A DNA stretch of 64,000 nt from Paracoccus sp. R12_2 (lineage in GTDB: Bacteria; Pseudomonadota; Alphaproteobacteria; Rhodobacterales; Rhodobacteraceae). Made by a program: the position numbers and the translations under genes. The number at the start of each line of letters is the position of its first letter. Positions within the stretch are counted from its first letter, which is position 1. A model generated the notes under the pieces. That model had not been told where the DNA came from and did not search any database. It saw only the letters and a list, made by a program, of their open reading frames with translations. The DNA is taken from NCBI RefSeq assembly GCF_017744015.1, contig NZ_JAGHRA010000003.1:62001-126000 (forward strand). Reading direction: 5' to 3'. This document shows, one piece after another, positions 18,969 to 27,925 of the stretch.

Positions 18969-20270
18969 TCAGTGGCCGCCGAAGAAGGCGAACTTGACGA
19001 CGAACAGGGCAGCCACGATCCACGTCGCCGCGTGAACCTCGCGGGCGCGGCCGGTCAGCAGCTTGATCAGCGCATAGCTGATGAAACCGAACGCAAGTCC
19101 CGTGGCGATCGAGTAGGTGAACGGCATGGCCAGCGCGGTCAGCACGGCGGGTGCCGTCTCGGTCACATCGTCCCATTTGATCTCTGCCAGTTCGCGCACC
19201 ATCAGCGTGGCCACATACAGCAGTGCAGGCGCCGTCGCATATGCGGGCACCGCACCGGCAAGCGGCGCGAAGAATGTCGCCAGCAGGAACAGGCCTGCGA
19301 CGACCAGCGCGGTCAGACCGGTCCGACCGCCCGCCTGAACGCCCGAGGCGCTTTCGACATAGGCGGTGGTCGAGGAGGTGCCCAGAAGCGAACCGGCGGT
19401 GATCGCGGTGGAATCCGCCATCAGGGCGCGCGACAGCCCCTTGTTCTGATGGACCGGCCCCTCGGTCAGCAGCCCGGCCCGCTTGGCCACGCCGATCAGC
19501 GTGCCGGTGGCGTCGAACACCTCGACCAGCACCATCACCAGGATGACGTGGAAGATGCCGTAATGCAGCGCCCCCAGCAGATCCATCTGCAGGAAGGTCG
19601 GCGCGATCGAGGGCGGCATCGACATCACGCCCCTGAACTCGCTGACGCCAAGCAAAATCGAGGCGATGGTGATGACGAGAATACCGATCAGGATGGATCC
19701 CTTCACCTTCAGCGCGTCCAGCGCCACGATGATGAAGAAACCGGCGATGGTCAGCAGCGTGCCCGTATTGGTCAGATCACCCAGCCCGACCAGCGTCGCA
19801 GGGTTGTCCACCACCAGCCCCGAGCTTTGCATCGCGATGATGCCCAGGAACATCCCGATCCCGGCGGCAACCCCGCTGCGCATCGACATCGGAATGCCGG
19901 CGATCAGCCAGCGACGGATGCCGGTGGCGGACAGGAACAGGAAGATCAGGCCGCTGATGAAGACGGCACCCAGCGCCTGTTGCCAGGTAAAGCCCATCGC
20001 ACCGACCACGGTGAACGCGAAAAACGCGTTCAGGCCCATCCCCGGCGCCATGCCGATCGGCCAGTTCGCCCAGAGCCCCATGATGGCCGAGCCGATGGCG
20101 GCGGCCAGGCAAGTGGCAATGAAGACGGCATCCCGATCCATCCCGGTCGAGGACAGGATGTCGGGGTTTACGAAAATGATATAGGCCATGGTCAGGAAAG
20201 TCGTGATCCCGGCGATCACTTCCGTCCGGACATTGCTGCCATGCTCGGCAAGCTTGAAGTAGCGTTCCAT
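18969..20270 (-). CDS. AzgA-type guanine/hypoxanthine/adenine permease
   Basis: 433-residue polytopic membrane protein of the AzgA subfamily of purine permeases. It shows the N-terminal block MERYFKLAEHGSNVRTE, then EVIAGITTFLTMAYIIFVNP, the GLNAFFAFTVVG segment and the SSTTAYVESASGVQAGGRTG motif, all AzgA hallmarks. It imports 6-amino/6-oxo purines with a cation. The start is ATG 20270, with GGAGGA six bases ahead. It is divergent from the allantoinase gene and so probably shares a regulatory region with it; together they link uptake with ring breakdown. Confidence 0.92.
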   Translation of the reverse strand: MERYFKLAEHGSNVRTEVIAGITTFLTMAYIIFVNPDILSSTGMDRDAVFIATCLAAAIGSAIMGLWANWPIGMAPGMGLNAFFAFTVVGAMGFTWQQALGAVFISGLIFLFLSATGIRRWLIAGIPMSMRSGVAAGIGMFLGIIAMQSSGLVVDNPATLVGLGDLTNTGTLLTIAGFFIIVALDALKVKGSILIGILVITIASILLGVSEFRGVMSMPPSIAPTFLQMDLLGALHYGIFHVILVMVLVEVFDATGTLIGVAKRAGLLTEGPVHQNKGLSRALMADSTAITAGSLLGTSSTTAYVESASGVQAGGRTGLTALVVAGLFLLATFFAPLAGAVPAYATAPALLYVATLMVRELAEIKWDDVTETAPAVLTALAMPFTYSIATGLAFGFISYALIKLLTGRAREVHAATWIVAALFVVKFAFFGGH

Positions 20271-20361
20271 TGATAATCCTCCGCGCGGCTCTCCCTTGCC
20301 GCCATTGCCAAACCTTATGGGCGACGAGAGCCCGCTCACAATCAGCGCCAACCCGCAAGTC

Positions 20362-20380
20362 TTTCAATGGCAAATTGAAA
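20362..20380. promoter_or_regulatory. Palindrome in azgA-puuE divergent promoter region
   Basis: TTTCAATGGCAAATTGAAA is an inverted repeat with seven-base arms TTTCAAT and ATTGAAA around GGCAA. It sits near the middle of the 219-base gap between the azgA and puuE starts, about 90 bases from one and 110 from the other, a usual place for a shared operator. The binding protein is unknown; the LysR gene at 6000 and BhcR are the local candidates. Confidence 0.5.
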
Positions 20381-20489
20381 CAACGCCGGATCTTCGTCGA
20401 TTCGTTGATACAGAATTTTGCTTCTGCCCGCTTGCCCGGCAAGCCCTTGCGCGGTTTGCTGTCATCGAACAAAGCCGGAGGAGAGGCAG

Positions 20490-21896
20490 ATGCGCTACAG
20501 CCGCGACATGCGAGGATATGGCGAAACCACCCCGGACCCGAAATGGCCCGGCGGTGCGAAGATCGCCGTGCAGATCGTCATGAACTACGAGGAAGGCGGT
20601 GAGAACAGCATCGAGCACGGCGACAAGGCGTCCGAGGCTTTCCTGTCCGAAATCATCGGCGCCCAGCCCTGGCCCGGTCAGCGCCACTGGAACATGGAAT
20701 CGATCTACGATTACGGCGCACGGTCGGGGTTCTGGCGGCTGCACCGGATGCTGAAGGATATTCCGATCACGGTCTACGGCGTCGCGACCGCATTGGAGCG
20801 CGCGCCCGAGCAGGTCGCCGCGATGCAGGATGCAGGCTGGGAAATCGCGACTCATGGCCTGAAATGGATCGACTACAAGGACGTCCCGCGCGAGGTCGAG
20901 GCCGATCATATCGCGCAGGCGGTCGCGCTGCACACACAGATCACCGGCGAACGACCCTATGGATTCTATCAGGGCCGCACCTCGATGAACACGGTCGAAC
21001 TGGGCTGCGAGGAAGGCGGCTTTGCCTATCTGGCCGACACCATCGCCGACGACCTGCCCTATTGGCATGTTCATCAGGGCCGGCCGCAGTTGATGGTGCC
21101 CTATACGATGGACGCCAACGACATGCGGTTTTCCAGCGGCCAGGGCTTCGGGACCGGTGTCGAGTTCTTCGACTATCTGTGCGACAGCTTCGACATTCTT
21201 TATGCGGAAGGTCAGGCGGGCGCACCCAAGATGATGTCCATCGGGCTGCATTGCCGCCTGGCGGGGCGACCGGGCCGGGCGATGGCGATCCAGCGGTTCC
21301 TGGACCACTGCCGCGCGCATGAGGGGGTCTGGTTCGCCTCGCGCCTCGACATCGCGCGGCACTGGGCCGAAACGCATCCGCACCGCGAACGGCTGCAACC
21401 CTCGAAGATGGATCGCGATGATTTCGTGGCCAAGTTCGGCGGCGTCTATGAGCATTCGCCCTGGGTTGCCGAACGGGTCTGGGATGCCGAAATGGGCGCC
21501 GTTCACGACAGCGCCAAGGGGCTTGCCCGGCGGATGGCGCAGATCTTCCGCAGCGCCGACGATCAGGACCGTCTGGGCGTGCTGGTCGCTCACCCCGATC
21601 TGGCGGGCAAGCTGGCCGCGGCAAAGCAGCTGACGGCTGAAAGCACGTCCGAACAGGCCAGCGCCGGGCTGGATGCGTTGACCGATGAGGAACGCGCCGA
21701 ATTCACCCGCCTGAACGACGCCTACACGGCCAAGCACGGCTTCCCGTTCATCATCGCGGTGCGCGACTATGACAAGCGCGGCATCCAGGATGCCATGCAG
21801 GCGCGGATCGACAACGACACCACGACGGAACGCGGCAAGGCCGAACAGCAGGTCACGCGCATCGCGGAACTGCGGCTGAACGACATCCTGAAATGA
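20490..21896 (+). CDS. puuE: PuuE allantoinase fused to OHCU decarboxylase (UraD) domain
   Basis: 468-residue fusion. Residues about 1-300 are a PuuE-type allantoinase of the polysaccharide-deacetylase fold (RDMRGYGETTPDPKWPGG, then EIATHGLKWIDY and YGFYQGRTSMNT), a metal-independent enzyme converting allantoin to allantoate. Residues about 310-468 are an OHCU decarboxylase domain (DRDDFVAKFGGVYEHSPWVA, LVAHPDLAGK, STSEQASAGLD, FPFIIAVRDYDKRG), which makes (S)-allantoin. One polypeptide thus does two successive steps after UraH. ATG 20490 follows GGAGGAGAGG. allE lies 43 bases downstream in the same direction. Confidence 0.95.
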   Translation: MRYSRDMRGYGETTPDPKWPGGAKIAVQIVMNYEEGGENSIEHGDKASEAFLSEIIGAQPWPGQRHWNMESIYDYGARSGFWRLHRMLKDIPITVYGVATALERAPEQVAAMQDAGWEIATHGLKWIDYKDVPREVEADHIAQAVALHTQITGERPYGFYQGRTSMNTVELGCEEGGFAYLADTIADDLPYWHVHQGRPQLMVPYTMDANDMRFSSGQGFGTGVEFFDYLCDSFDILYAEGQAGAPKMMSIGLHCRLAGRPGRAMAIQRFLDHCRAHEGVWFASRLDIARHWAETHPHRERLQPSKMDRDDFVAKFGGVYEHSPWVAERVWDAEMGAVHDSAKGLARRMAQIFRSADDQDRLGVLVAHPDLAGKLAAAKQLTAESTSEQASAGLDALTDEERAEFTRLNDAYTAKHGFPFIIAVRDYDKRGIQDAMQARIDNDTTTERGKAEQQVTRIAELRLNDILK

Positions 21897-21939
21897 ACGG
21901 TCCATCCCGCAGGGATCGTTGCCAGAATCGAGGTTAACC

Positions 21940-22833
21940 ATGACCCATACTCCGCCGCATGGCGCCCCGACCGGCGATCCTGCATCCGTCACCACGGCCC
22001 CGCAGCAGGCAGGCTCTTACGCGGGTCCGGTTGCCGGACTGCCGCCGCAGACCGGGCTGACGACCGATACCGCCGTCTTCACCGAGGCCTATGCCGTCAT
22101 CCCGCGCACCGTCATGCGCGACATCGTGACCAGCTATCTGCCCGGCTGGACCGGCATGCGGATGTGGATGCTGGCCCGGCCGCTGTCGGGCTTTGCCGAG
22201 ACGTTCAGCCAATACATCGTGGAACTGGCCGAGGGCGGCGGCAGCGACGCGCCCGACGACGACCCGCAGATCCAGCACGCGATCTTCGTGACCGGCGGCG
22301 AACTGCGCGTTACCATCGCCGGCAAGCAGCATCTGCTGCGTCCGGGCGGCTTCGCCTATGTGCCGGCGGGCACCGAATGGTCGGTCCGCAACACCACTCC
22401 GGGCGAGACCGGCTTTCACTGGTGGCGCAAGCGCTGGCAGCCTTGCGCGGGCGTGGACAAGCCCGATCCGATCGTCGCGCAGGAACAGGACATCGCGCCG
22501 TCGCCGATGGTCGACACCGACGGGGCATGGGCCACGACGCGGTTCATGGATCCCGCCGATCTGCGCCACGACATGCATATCACCGTGGTCACGTTCAAGC
22601 CGGGCGGGTCGATCCCGTTTGCCGAAACGCATGTGATGGAACACGGGCTGTTCGTCATCGAGGGCAAGGCGGTCTATCGGCTGAACCGCGACTGGGTCGA
22701 GGTCGGTCCGGGCGATTTCATGTGGCTGCGCGCGTTCTGCCCGCAGGCCTGCTATGCGGGCGGGCCGGGGCCGTTCCGGTATCTGCTCTACAAGGACGTG
22801 AATCGGCACGCGCCGATGTGGCCCAACCGGTGA
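21940..22833 (+). CDS. allE: (S)-ureidoglycine aminohydrolase (bicupin)
   Basis: Releases ammonia from (S)-ureidoglycine to give (S)-ureidoglycolate, the compound that is then split to glyoxylate and urea. The 297-residue protein is a bicupin of the YlbA/AllE family: first cupin around residues 60-150 (HAIFVTGGELRVTI, FAYVPAGTEW), second around 190-285 with the probable Mn site in ETHVMEHGLFVIEGKAVY. The GAGG site ahead of ATG 21940 fixes the start. The neighbouring allantoate amidohydrolase and ureidoglycolate lyase are not in the window. Confidence 0.93.
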   Translation: MTHTPPHGAPTGDPASVTTAPQQAGSYAGPVAGLPPQTGLTTDTAVFTEAYAVIPRTVMRDIVTSYLPGWTGMRMWMLARPLSGFAETFSQYIVELAEGGGSDAPDDDPQIQHAIFVTGGELRVTIAGKQHLLRPGGFAYVPAGTEWSVRNTTPGETGFHWWRKRWQPCAGVDKPDPIVAQEQDIAPSPMVDTDGAWATTRFMDPADLRHDMHITVVTFKPGGSIPFAETHVMEHGLFVIEGKAVYRLNRDWVEVGPGDFMWLRAFCPQACYAGGPGPFRYLLYKDVNRHAPMWPNR

Positions 22834-22860
22834 TCCGTTAATCCCTGCCCCGCCGCCCCC

Positions 22861-22999
22861 GCGCAACGCCTGCGCAACGCCACCGTGCGTTGCGCGAGGA
22901 CGCTGCGCGGGGGCAAAGCCGTTTCGGCCAGCAAATGCTTCAAGTTCGGCTGCACAGCGCGTGCACCGAGGCGGCACCGGCCGTGCACAGCGCGTACAC
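22861..22999. repeat. Inverted and direct repeats downstream of allE
   Basis: GCGCAACGC occurs at 22861-22869 and 22872-22880, and its exact complement GCGTTGCGC at 22887-22895 makes a nine-base stem with loop CACCGT, a possible terminator for allE without a T-run. Further right TGCACAGCGCGTGCAC (22951-22966) recurs at 22984-22999 with one change. The 260-base gap otherwise shows no gene I can support. Confidence 0.55.
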
Positions 23000-23093
23000 A
23001 GCTTGCGAACCGTCGGGTAAGGGATGTTGCACGCAGGCTCAGGCAGAACCAATTTGAACCAAGTGGCTTTCTCGGATCCCGACGCTAACTCTC

Positions 23094-23522
23094 TCAGCTA
23101 ATCGGAAGAAGATTGCTATACTCGTGCCGGTCAATCGCCGTGCTCTCAAAAACATCCTCGCGCATCGCCCTTAAGACATCGGCTAACAACAAATTATACT
23201 GCCTCGGATCACGGGGATTTCCAGTTCCGCTATTGGTAGAGGCGCAGTATTGATTGTACGGTCCTAAAGCGCGCAGGACTGCATCAGACGCGATGACCCC
23301 TGCCTCGATCCGACTTCTCAAATGTGCTTCTCCATCGCTGCCTACAGGATCAACGATGCTCAGCAAAAACTGCTGGTACAGGCGCCGTCGCTCGTGACGC
23401 AACGCGTTTCGTTCATCGGCCTCTTTCTGCCTTCTGTAAGCTATCGAACCACCGATTACCGTGATTAGTGCCGCGACAATCGTTGCAAGGCCACCAACTA
23501 GTGGAGCGTATTGCGCCAACAT
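23094..23522 (-). CDS. Hypothetical single-pass membrane protein, lower G+C than neighbours
   Basis: 142 residues, not recognised. Residues about 7-29 form one membrane helix (PLVGGLATIVAALITVIGG), followed by a charged stretch (YRRQKEADERNALRHERRR) likely to be cytoplasmic and helical, then a soluble part without clear motifs. This topology recalls small single-helix proteins seen in mobile or accessory regions. Base composition is visibly poorer in G+C, with codons rare in the neighbours, suggesting acquisition. Start ATG 23522 has AGGGAG eight bases upstream and lies 16 bases after the YrhK stop, so it may be read from the pheS transcript. Confidence 0.6.
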   Translation of the reverse strand: MLAQYAPLVGGLATIVAALITVIGGSIAYRRQKEADERNALRHERRRLYQQFLLSIVDPVGSDGEAHLRSRIEAGVIASDAVLRALGPYNQYCASTNSGTGNPRDPRQYNLLLADVLRAMREDVFESTAIDRHEYSNLLPIS

Positions 23523-23538
23523 ATGTGCAACTCCCTAG

Positions 23539-23829
23539 TCAACCCAACCGATCCGCCAGCGTCTCGGTCTTGCCCATCCGGTACAGCCGGATCTCTCGCC
23601 ACAGTTTCAGGGTCGGCTTCATCGCGAAGAACACCGAACCGATGGTAAAGAACCATGTGGCGGGGGTCATCCAGGCGTCGGAAAAGAACATGATCGATCC
23701 GATGATGAAGCACAGCGCCGCCATGAAATCGACGACGGTGTGGGCAATCTCGAACCGGGCATAGAGACGGCGCGAGGCGGGGGTCGCCTCGCGGCGGTGG
23801 TGAGAGAATGCGCCGCGCCAGAAGCTCAA
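23539..23829 (-). CDS. YrhK-domain membrane protein
   Basis: About 96 residues with a YrhK domain: two hydrophobic helices ([20 protein letters not shown] and [18 protein letters not shown]) and the terminal [12 protein letters not shown]. The part resembling the family begins at [15 protein letters not shown], and the only suitable start there is TTG 23829, which overlaps the pheS stop as TTGA. Starting further upstream would read through pheS in another frame. The function of YrhK is unknown. The gene is translationally coupled to pheS. Confidence 0.7.
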   Translation of the reverse strand: MSFWRGAFSHHRREATPASRRLYARFEIAHTVVDFMAALCFIIGSIMFFSDAWMTPATWFFTIGSVFFAMKPTLKLWREIRLYRMGKTETLADRLG

Positions 23830-24911
23830 CGGTTCAGGCCGCCCGCGACGCTTGGCACGTCGCCCGGCATGAAGCCGAAATGCCTGAGCCAGCGCAGGTC
23901 GGATTCGAAGAAGGCGCGCAGGTCGGGGATGCCGTATTTCAGCATCGCGATCCGGTCGATGCCCATGCCGAAGGCAAAGCCCTGCCATTCATCCGGGTCG
24001 ATCCCGCCCGAGCGCAACACATGCGGGTGGACCATGCCCGAGCCCAGCACCTCGAGCCAGCCGTCGCCCTCGCCCACCTTCAGCGTGCCGCCTTGCCAGG
24101 AACACTGGATATCGACCTCGGCCGAGGGTTCGGTGAAGGGGAAATGGCTGGCGCGGAACCGGGTCTTCACGCGGGTGCCGAAATAGGCCGAGAAGAATTC
24201 TTCCAGCGTCCATTTCAGCTGCGCCATGGAAATGTCGCGGTCGATGGCCAGCCCCTCGATCTGGTGGAACATCGGCGTGTGGGTCTGGTCCATGTCCATC
24301 CGGTAGACGCGGCCCGGCGCGATGACGCGGATCGGCGCGCCCTGATCCTGCATGGCGCGGATCTGCACGGGGCTGGTATGGGTGCGCAGCACATGCGGCG
24401 GGCGGTCGTCGCCCGGCGCGCGGTGCATGAAGAAGGTGTCGTGTTCCTGCCGCGCAGGATGTTCGGGGGCAATGTTCAGCGCGTCGAAATTATACCAGTC
24501 GGTTTCGACCTGCGGTCCTTCGGCGACGGCAAAGCCCATATCGGCGAAGATCGCGTTCACCTCGTCCATGACCTGGCTGACCGGGTGGATGGTCCCCTGC
24601 GGGCGCGGCCGGCCGGGCAGTGTCACGTCCAGCCATTCGCCCGCCAGCCGGGCTTCCAGCGCGGCATCGTCCAGCGACGCCTTGCGGGCGCGCAGGGCTG
24701 TGTCGATTTCGTCGCGCAGGGCATTCAGCGCCTTGCCGGTGGTCTGGCGTTCCTCGGGGCTCATCTTGCCCAGTTCGCGCATCTTCAGGCTGATCTCGCC
24801 CTTCTTGCCAAGCGCGGCAAGGCGCACCTCTTCGATGGCGGCCGGGTCGGCGGCGTCCTTGATGCGGTCAAGCCATTGCTGGCGCAGGGGGGTCAGATCG
24901 TCCATCGTCAT
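23826..24911 (-). CDS. pheS: Phenylalanyl-tRNA synthetase alpha subunit
   Basis: Catalytic alpha chain of the alpha2-beta2 class II synthetase (361 residues). N-terminal coiled-coil tRNA-binding arm (about residues 1-90), then class II motif 1 region ([20 protein letters not shown]), [12 protein letters not shown], motif 2 ([11 protein letters not shown] and GRVYRMD) and motif 3 ([20 protein letters not shown]). pheT is not adjacent; a YrhK gene and a small membrane-protein gene follow instead, so the beta-subunit gene must lie elsewhere. A second ATG two codons into the frame is an alternative start. Confidence 0.97.
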   Translation of the reverse strand: MTMDDLTPLRQQWLDRIKDAADPAAIEEVRLAALGKKGEISLKMRELGKMSPEERQTTGKALNALRDEIDTALRARKASLDDAALEARLAGEWLDVTLPGRPRPQGTIHPVSQVMDEVNAIFADMGFAVAEGPQVETDWYNFDALNIAPEHPARQEHDTFFMHRAPGDDRPPHVLRTHTSPVQIRAMQDQGAPIRVIAPGRVYRMDMDQTHTPMFHQIEGLAIDRDISMAQLKWTLEEFFSAYFGTRVKTRFRASHFPFTEPSAEVDIQCSWQGGTLKVGEGDGWLEVLGSGMVHPHVLRSGGIDPDEWQGFAFGMGIDRIAMLKYGIPDLRAFFESDLRWLRHFGFMPGDVPSVAGGLNR

Positions 24912-24972
24912 GCCTTCGGGTGCCGTGTCGGCGCCTGACTTAGCATTGTGGCGCGCGTTCGGAAAGGCCGTG

Positions 24973-24995
24973 AAAAAGGGGGCGATTGCCCCCTT
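24973..24995 (-). terminator. Rho-independent terminator after AGCS symporter gene
   Basis: Stem AAGGGGGC / GCCCCCTT with loop GATT (24976-24995). On the reverse strand it is followed by TTTTTC, just past the symporter stop at 25008. Confidence 0.8.
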
Positions 24996-25007
24996 CCCCG
25001 TTTGTCG

Positions 25008-26414
25008 TCAGTTCCAGATGTCGCGGTTCACGCCCGGCGCGATGTCGGGATGTTCCGAGATGTGGAAACGCGGTTCCTGCCCGGCCTTGCGCTGCCGGAT
25101 ATAGTCGCGCGTCACATAGGCGATGGTTCCCGACAGCAGCACGATGGCGATCAGGTTGATCGTGGCCATCAGCCCCATGCTGGCATCGGCGAAGTTGAAC
25201 ACCGTCGACACGGCCTGCATCGCGCCCCAGATCACCATCGCCAGCGCCGCGACCCGCAGCACCAGAATGCCGGTCGTGCCGCCGCCCAGAAACACCACCG
25301 CGTTCTCGGCATAGGAATAATTGCCGATGATCGAGGTGAAGGCGAAGAAGAAGATCGCGATGGCCACGAAGATGCCGCCGAACCCGCCGAAATGGTCGGT
25401 CAGCGCGGCCTGGGTCAGGTTCACCCCGGTCAGTTCCGCGGATGGAATGACATCGGCCAGCAGGATCATCACCGCCGTCGCCGTGCAGATCAGCAGCGTA
25501 TCGATGAAGACGCCAAGCGCCTGCACGAAGCCCTGCGAGCTGGGGTGATGCGGGTCGGGCGTGGCCACCGCCGCGATGTTGGGGGCCGACCCCATCCCGG
25601 CCTCGTTCGCGAACAGGCCGCGCTTGATGCCGTTCAGCATCGCCGCCATGACGCCGCCGGCGACGCCGCCCACTGCCTCTTGCAGGCCGAATGCGGATTT
25701 GACGATGCCGATCAGGATGCCCGGCACCTCGCCGATATTCATGATCAGCACGATGATCGCCGCCAGCAGATACAGCCCCGCCATCGCCGGGACGACCTTT
25801 TCGGCCACGCGCGCGATCTGCGGGATGCCGCCGAAGATGATGATCCCCGCCAGAACCGCCAGCACGACGCCGACGATCGCCTTGTTGATCCCGAACGAGC
25901 GTTCGACGGCCTCGGCGATCGAGTTGGCCTGGACTGCGTTGAAGATCAGCCCGAAGGACGCGATCAGCGCCACCGAGAACAGCGCCGCCAGCCATGGCTG
26001 TTTCAGCCCGTGGGCGATGTAATAGGCCGGGCCGCCACGATACATGCCGCCGGGGCCGTGGATCTTGTAAAGCTGGGCCAGCGTCGATTCGGCATAGGCC
26101 GTGGCCATGCCGACCAGCGCGACCATCCACATCCAGAAGATCGCCCCCGGCCCACCCAGGGTCAGCGCGACCGCGACGCCGGCGATGTTGCCGGTGCCCA
26201 CCCGGCTGGCAAGGCTGACGGTCAGCGCCTGAAACGGCGAGATCCCGTCGCGGTCGGTTTCACCCGACCCGATGACGCAGCGCCACATCTCGGCGAAATG
26301 GCGGAACTGGATGAAGCCCAGCTTGATGGTAAAATAGATGCCGACGGCCAGAAGGCCGTAGATCAGCACGTATCCCCAGAAGATGTTGTTGAGAAAATCA
26401 ATGATCGCGTTCAT
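25008..26414 (-). CDS. AGCS-family sodium:alanine/glycine symporter
   Basis: 468-residue inner-membrane protein of the alanine-or-glycine:cation symporter family. It has about ten helices and the signature region SRVGTGNIAGVAVALTLGGPG, with GGPAYYIAHG and GLFANEAGMGSAPNIAA further on. It imports small neutral amino acids with sodium. It is upstream of pheS but separated from it by a terminator, so it is a single transcription unit or ends one. Confidence 0.93.
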   Translation of the reverse strand: MNAIIDFLNNIFWGYVLIYGLLAVGIYFTIKLGFIQFRHFAEMWRCVIGSGETDRDGISPFQALTVSLASRVGTGNIAGVAVALTLGGPGAIFWMWMVALVGMATAYAESTLAQLYKIHGPGGMYRGGPAYYIAHGLKQPWLAALFSVALIASFGLIFNAVQANSIAEAVERSFGINKAIVGVVLAVLAGIIIFGGIPQIARVAEKVVPAMAGLYLLAAIIVLIMNIGEVPGILIGIVKSAFGLQEAVGGVAGGVMAAMLNGIKRGLFANEAGMGSAPNIAAVATPDPHHPSSQGFVQALGVFIDTLLICTATAVMILLADVIPSAELTGVNLTQAALTDHFGGFGGIFVAIAIFFFAFTSIIGNYSYAENAVVFLGGGTTGILVLRVAALAMVIWGAMQAVSTVFNFADASMGLMATINLIAIVLLSGTIAYVTRDYIRQRKAGQEPRFHISEHPDIAPGVNRDIWN

Positions 26415-26495
26415 GCGTCAGCCTCCTGAAAGCGCAGTGGCCTCAGACTGTAACGGAAGCGTGACCACCGCAAGCGCGAAGAACGCGGCCCCGCC

Positions 26496-27845
26496 TCAGC
26501 GGGCTGCGACATCCAGAACGACGCCGCCATGCGGGCGCAATGTCAGAATCATGCGCGGTTCCGGCGCGCGACCGGGCAGTGCGCGAAAACGGAACCGGAC
26601 CAGCAGGGTGGCGAGGATGACCACCGCCTCTTGCAGGGCGAAGCTGGCGCCGATGCAGATGCGGGGGCCGGCCCCGAAGGGCAGGAAGGCATAGCGGTCG
26701 GGCGCGGTCCCGAAGCGGTCGGGGTCGAAGGCGTCGGGGCGATCCCATAGCAGGTGGTGGCGGTGCAGCGCATAGATCGGCAGCATCACCGTGTCGCCGG
26801 GCCGCACCTCGCGCCCGCAAAGACGGTCATGCGCCTGCGCGGTGCGCGACAGGAAGGCGGCGGGCGGATAGAGGCGCAGCGTCTCGTTCACGATCCGGGT
26901 GACAAGCGGCAGCGCGCCCATATCGTCCGCGGTCGCCGCGCGGTCGCCCAGTGCGGCCTGCGCCTCGGCCGCGGCGCGTTCCTGGATATCGGGATCGAAG
27001 GCGCACAGGTAAAGCGCCCATGCCAGCGTCAGGGCGGTCGTCTCGTGCCCCGCGACGATGAAGGTCAGCAGGTTGTCGCGCAGTTCCTGACGGCTCATGC
27101 TGCGACCGGTTTCGGGATCTGCGGCGTCCAGCAGCAGGTCCAGCAGGTCGGGCGCGCCCGACCGCGCCGCGCCGGCACGCGCCGCGATGGCCTGATCGGC
27201 GACGCGCTTCATCCGCCCCAGATCGCGACCCGAAACGACCCTGCCCGGCCGCGGCAGCCATGCCGGCAGGCCCAGCACGTCCAGCAGCGAGACCCTGGCC
27301 GTCTGCGAGATATAGCCGTTGATGGCGTGGTGCACCGCCGCCCGGTCAAAGCTGTCATCGCCGGACAGGGTCACGTCCGAAATGACCTCGAAGGTCGCGG
27401 CCACGGTTTCCTCGAACATGTCGACCGGACCAGTGGCGGCGGCCAGACGGCGGCAGGACGCCTGGGCGGCGGCGGTCATCACCGGGCCCAGCGCGGTGAC
27501 ATGGCGGTGAGCGAAGGCGGGCGCCAGCGCGCGCCGCTGCCAGCGCCAGTTCGCGCCCTCGGCGATGAACAGGCTGTCGCCGATGGCGGGTTCAAGGATC
27601 AGCTTGGTGGTGACCGATTTCGGATAGTCCTCGACCCGGTCCTTCAGGATGCGGCGCAGGCTTTCGGGGTCCATGACCATGTGCCAGCGGATGCCGGTCT
27701 TGCCCGACACGATCGGCTGTCGCAGCGCCAGTTCGGGAATGATGCCCAGAACGTTGCGTCGCGCGATCATCACGGTCTGCAGGATGCCCGCCGGCTGGGT
27801 GGCCAGCGCGACCTTGGCGGGTTCGCGATGCGGCAGGTCGGGCAT
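26496..27845 (-). CDS. Cytochrome P450
   Basis: 449-residue soluble P450. Haem-ligand loop FGAGPRICIG with C397, I-helix oxygen motif AGHETTALTLAWAL, K-helix ETLRLYPPA and the downstream Phe-Asp-Pro-Asp-Arg-Phe block are all present, so the enzyme should be active. It resembles bacterial P450s related to fatty-acid or terpenoid hydroxylases, but substrate cannot be read from sequence. No ferredoxin or reductase gene is adjacent, so redox partners come from elsewhere. The start has AGGAG about five bases ahead. The DUF1523 gene lies 80 bases upstream on the same strand. Confidence 0.92.
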   Translation of the reverse strand: MPDLPHREPAKVALATQPAGILQTVMIARRNVLGIIPELALRQPIVSGKTGIRWHMVMDPESLRRILKDRVEDYPKSVTTKLILEPAIGDSLFIAEGANWRWQRRALAPAFAHRHVTALGPVMTAAAQASCRRLAAATGPVDMFEETVAATFEVISDVTLSGDDSFDRAAVHHAINGYISQTARVSLLDVLGLPAWLPRPGRVVSGRDLGRMKRVADQAIAARAGAARSGAPDLLDLLLDAADPETGRSMSRQELRDNLLTFIVAGHETTALTLAWALYLCAFDPDIQERAAAEAQAALGDRAATADDMGALPLVTRIVNETLRLYPPAAFLSRTAQAHDRLCGREVRPGDTVMLPIYALHRHHLLWDRPDAFDPDRFGTAPDRYAFLPFGAGPRICIGASFALQEAVVILATLLVRFRFRALPGRAPEPRMILTLRPHGGVVLDVAAR

Positions 27846-27925
27846 GCAATCTCCTGTTATATGGGCTCCTGTGACATGGGCACAGGCTGGTGATCGCGCG
27901 CGCCCGGTTCAAGCCTGCCCGACCG

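Noticed and set aside
22861-22999. Short repeats as a CRISPR or attachment site
   Set aside because: Only two or three short copies without regular spacers and no integrase or cas gene nearby.
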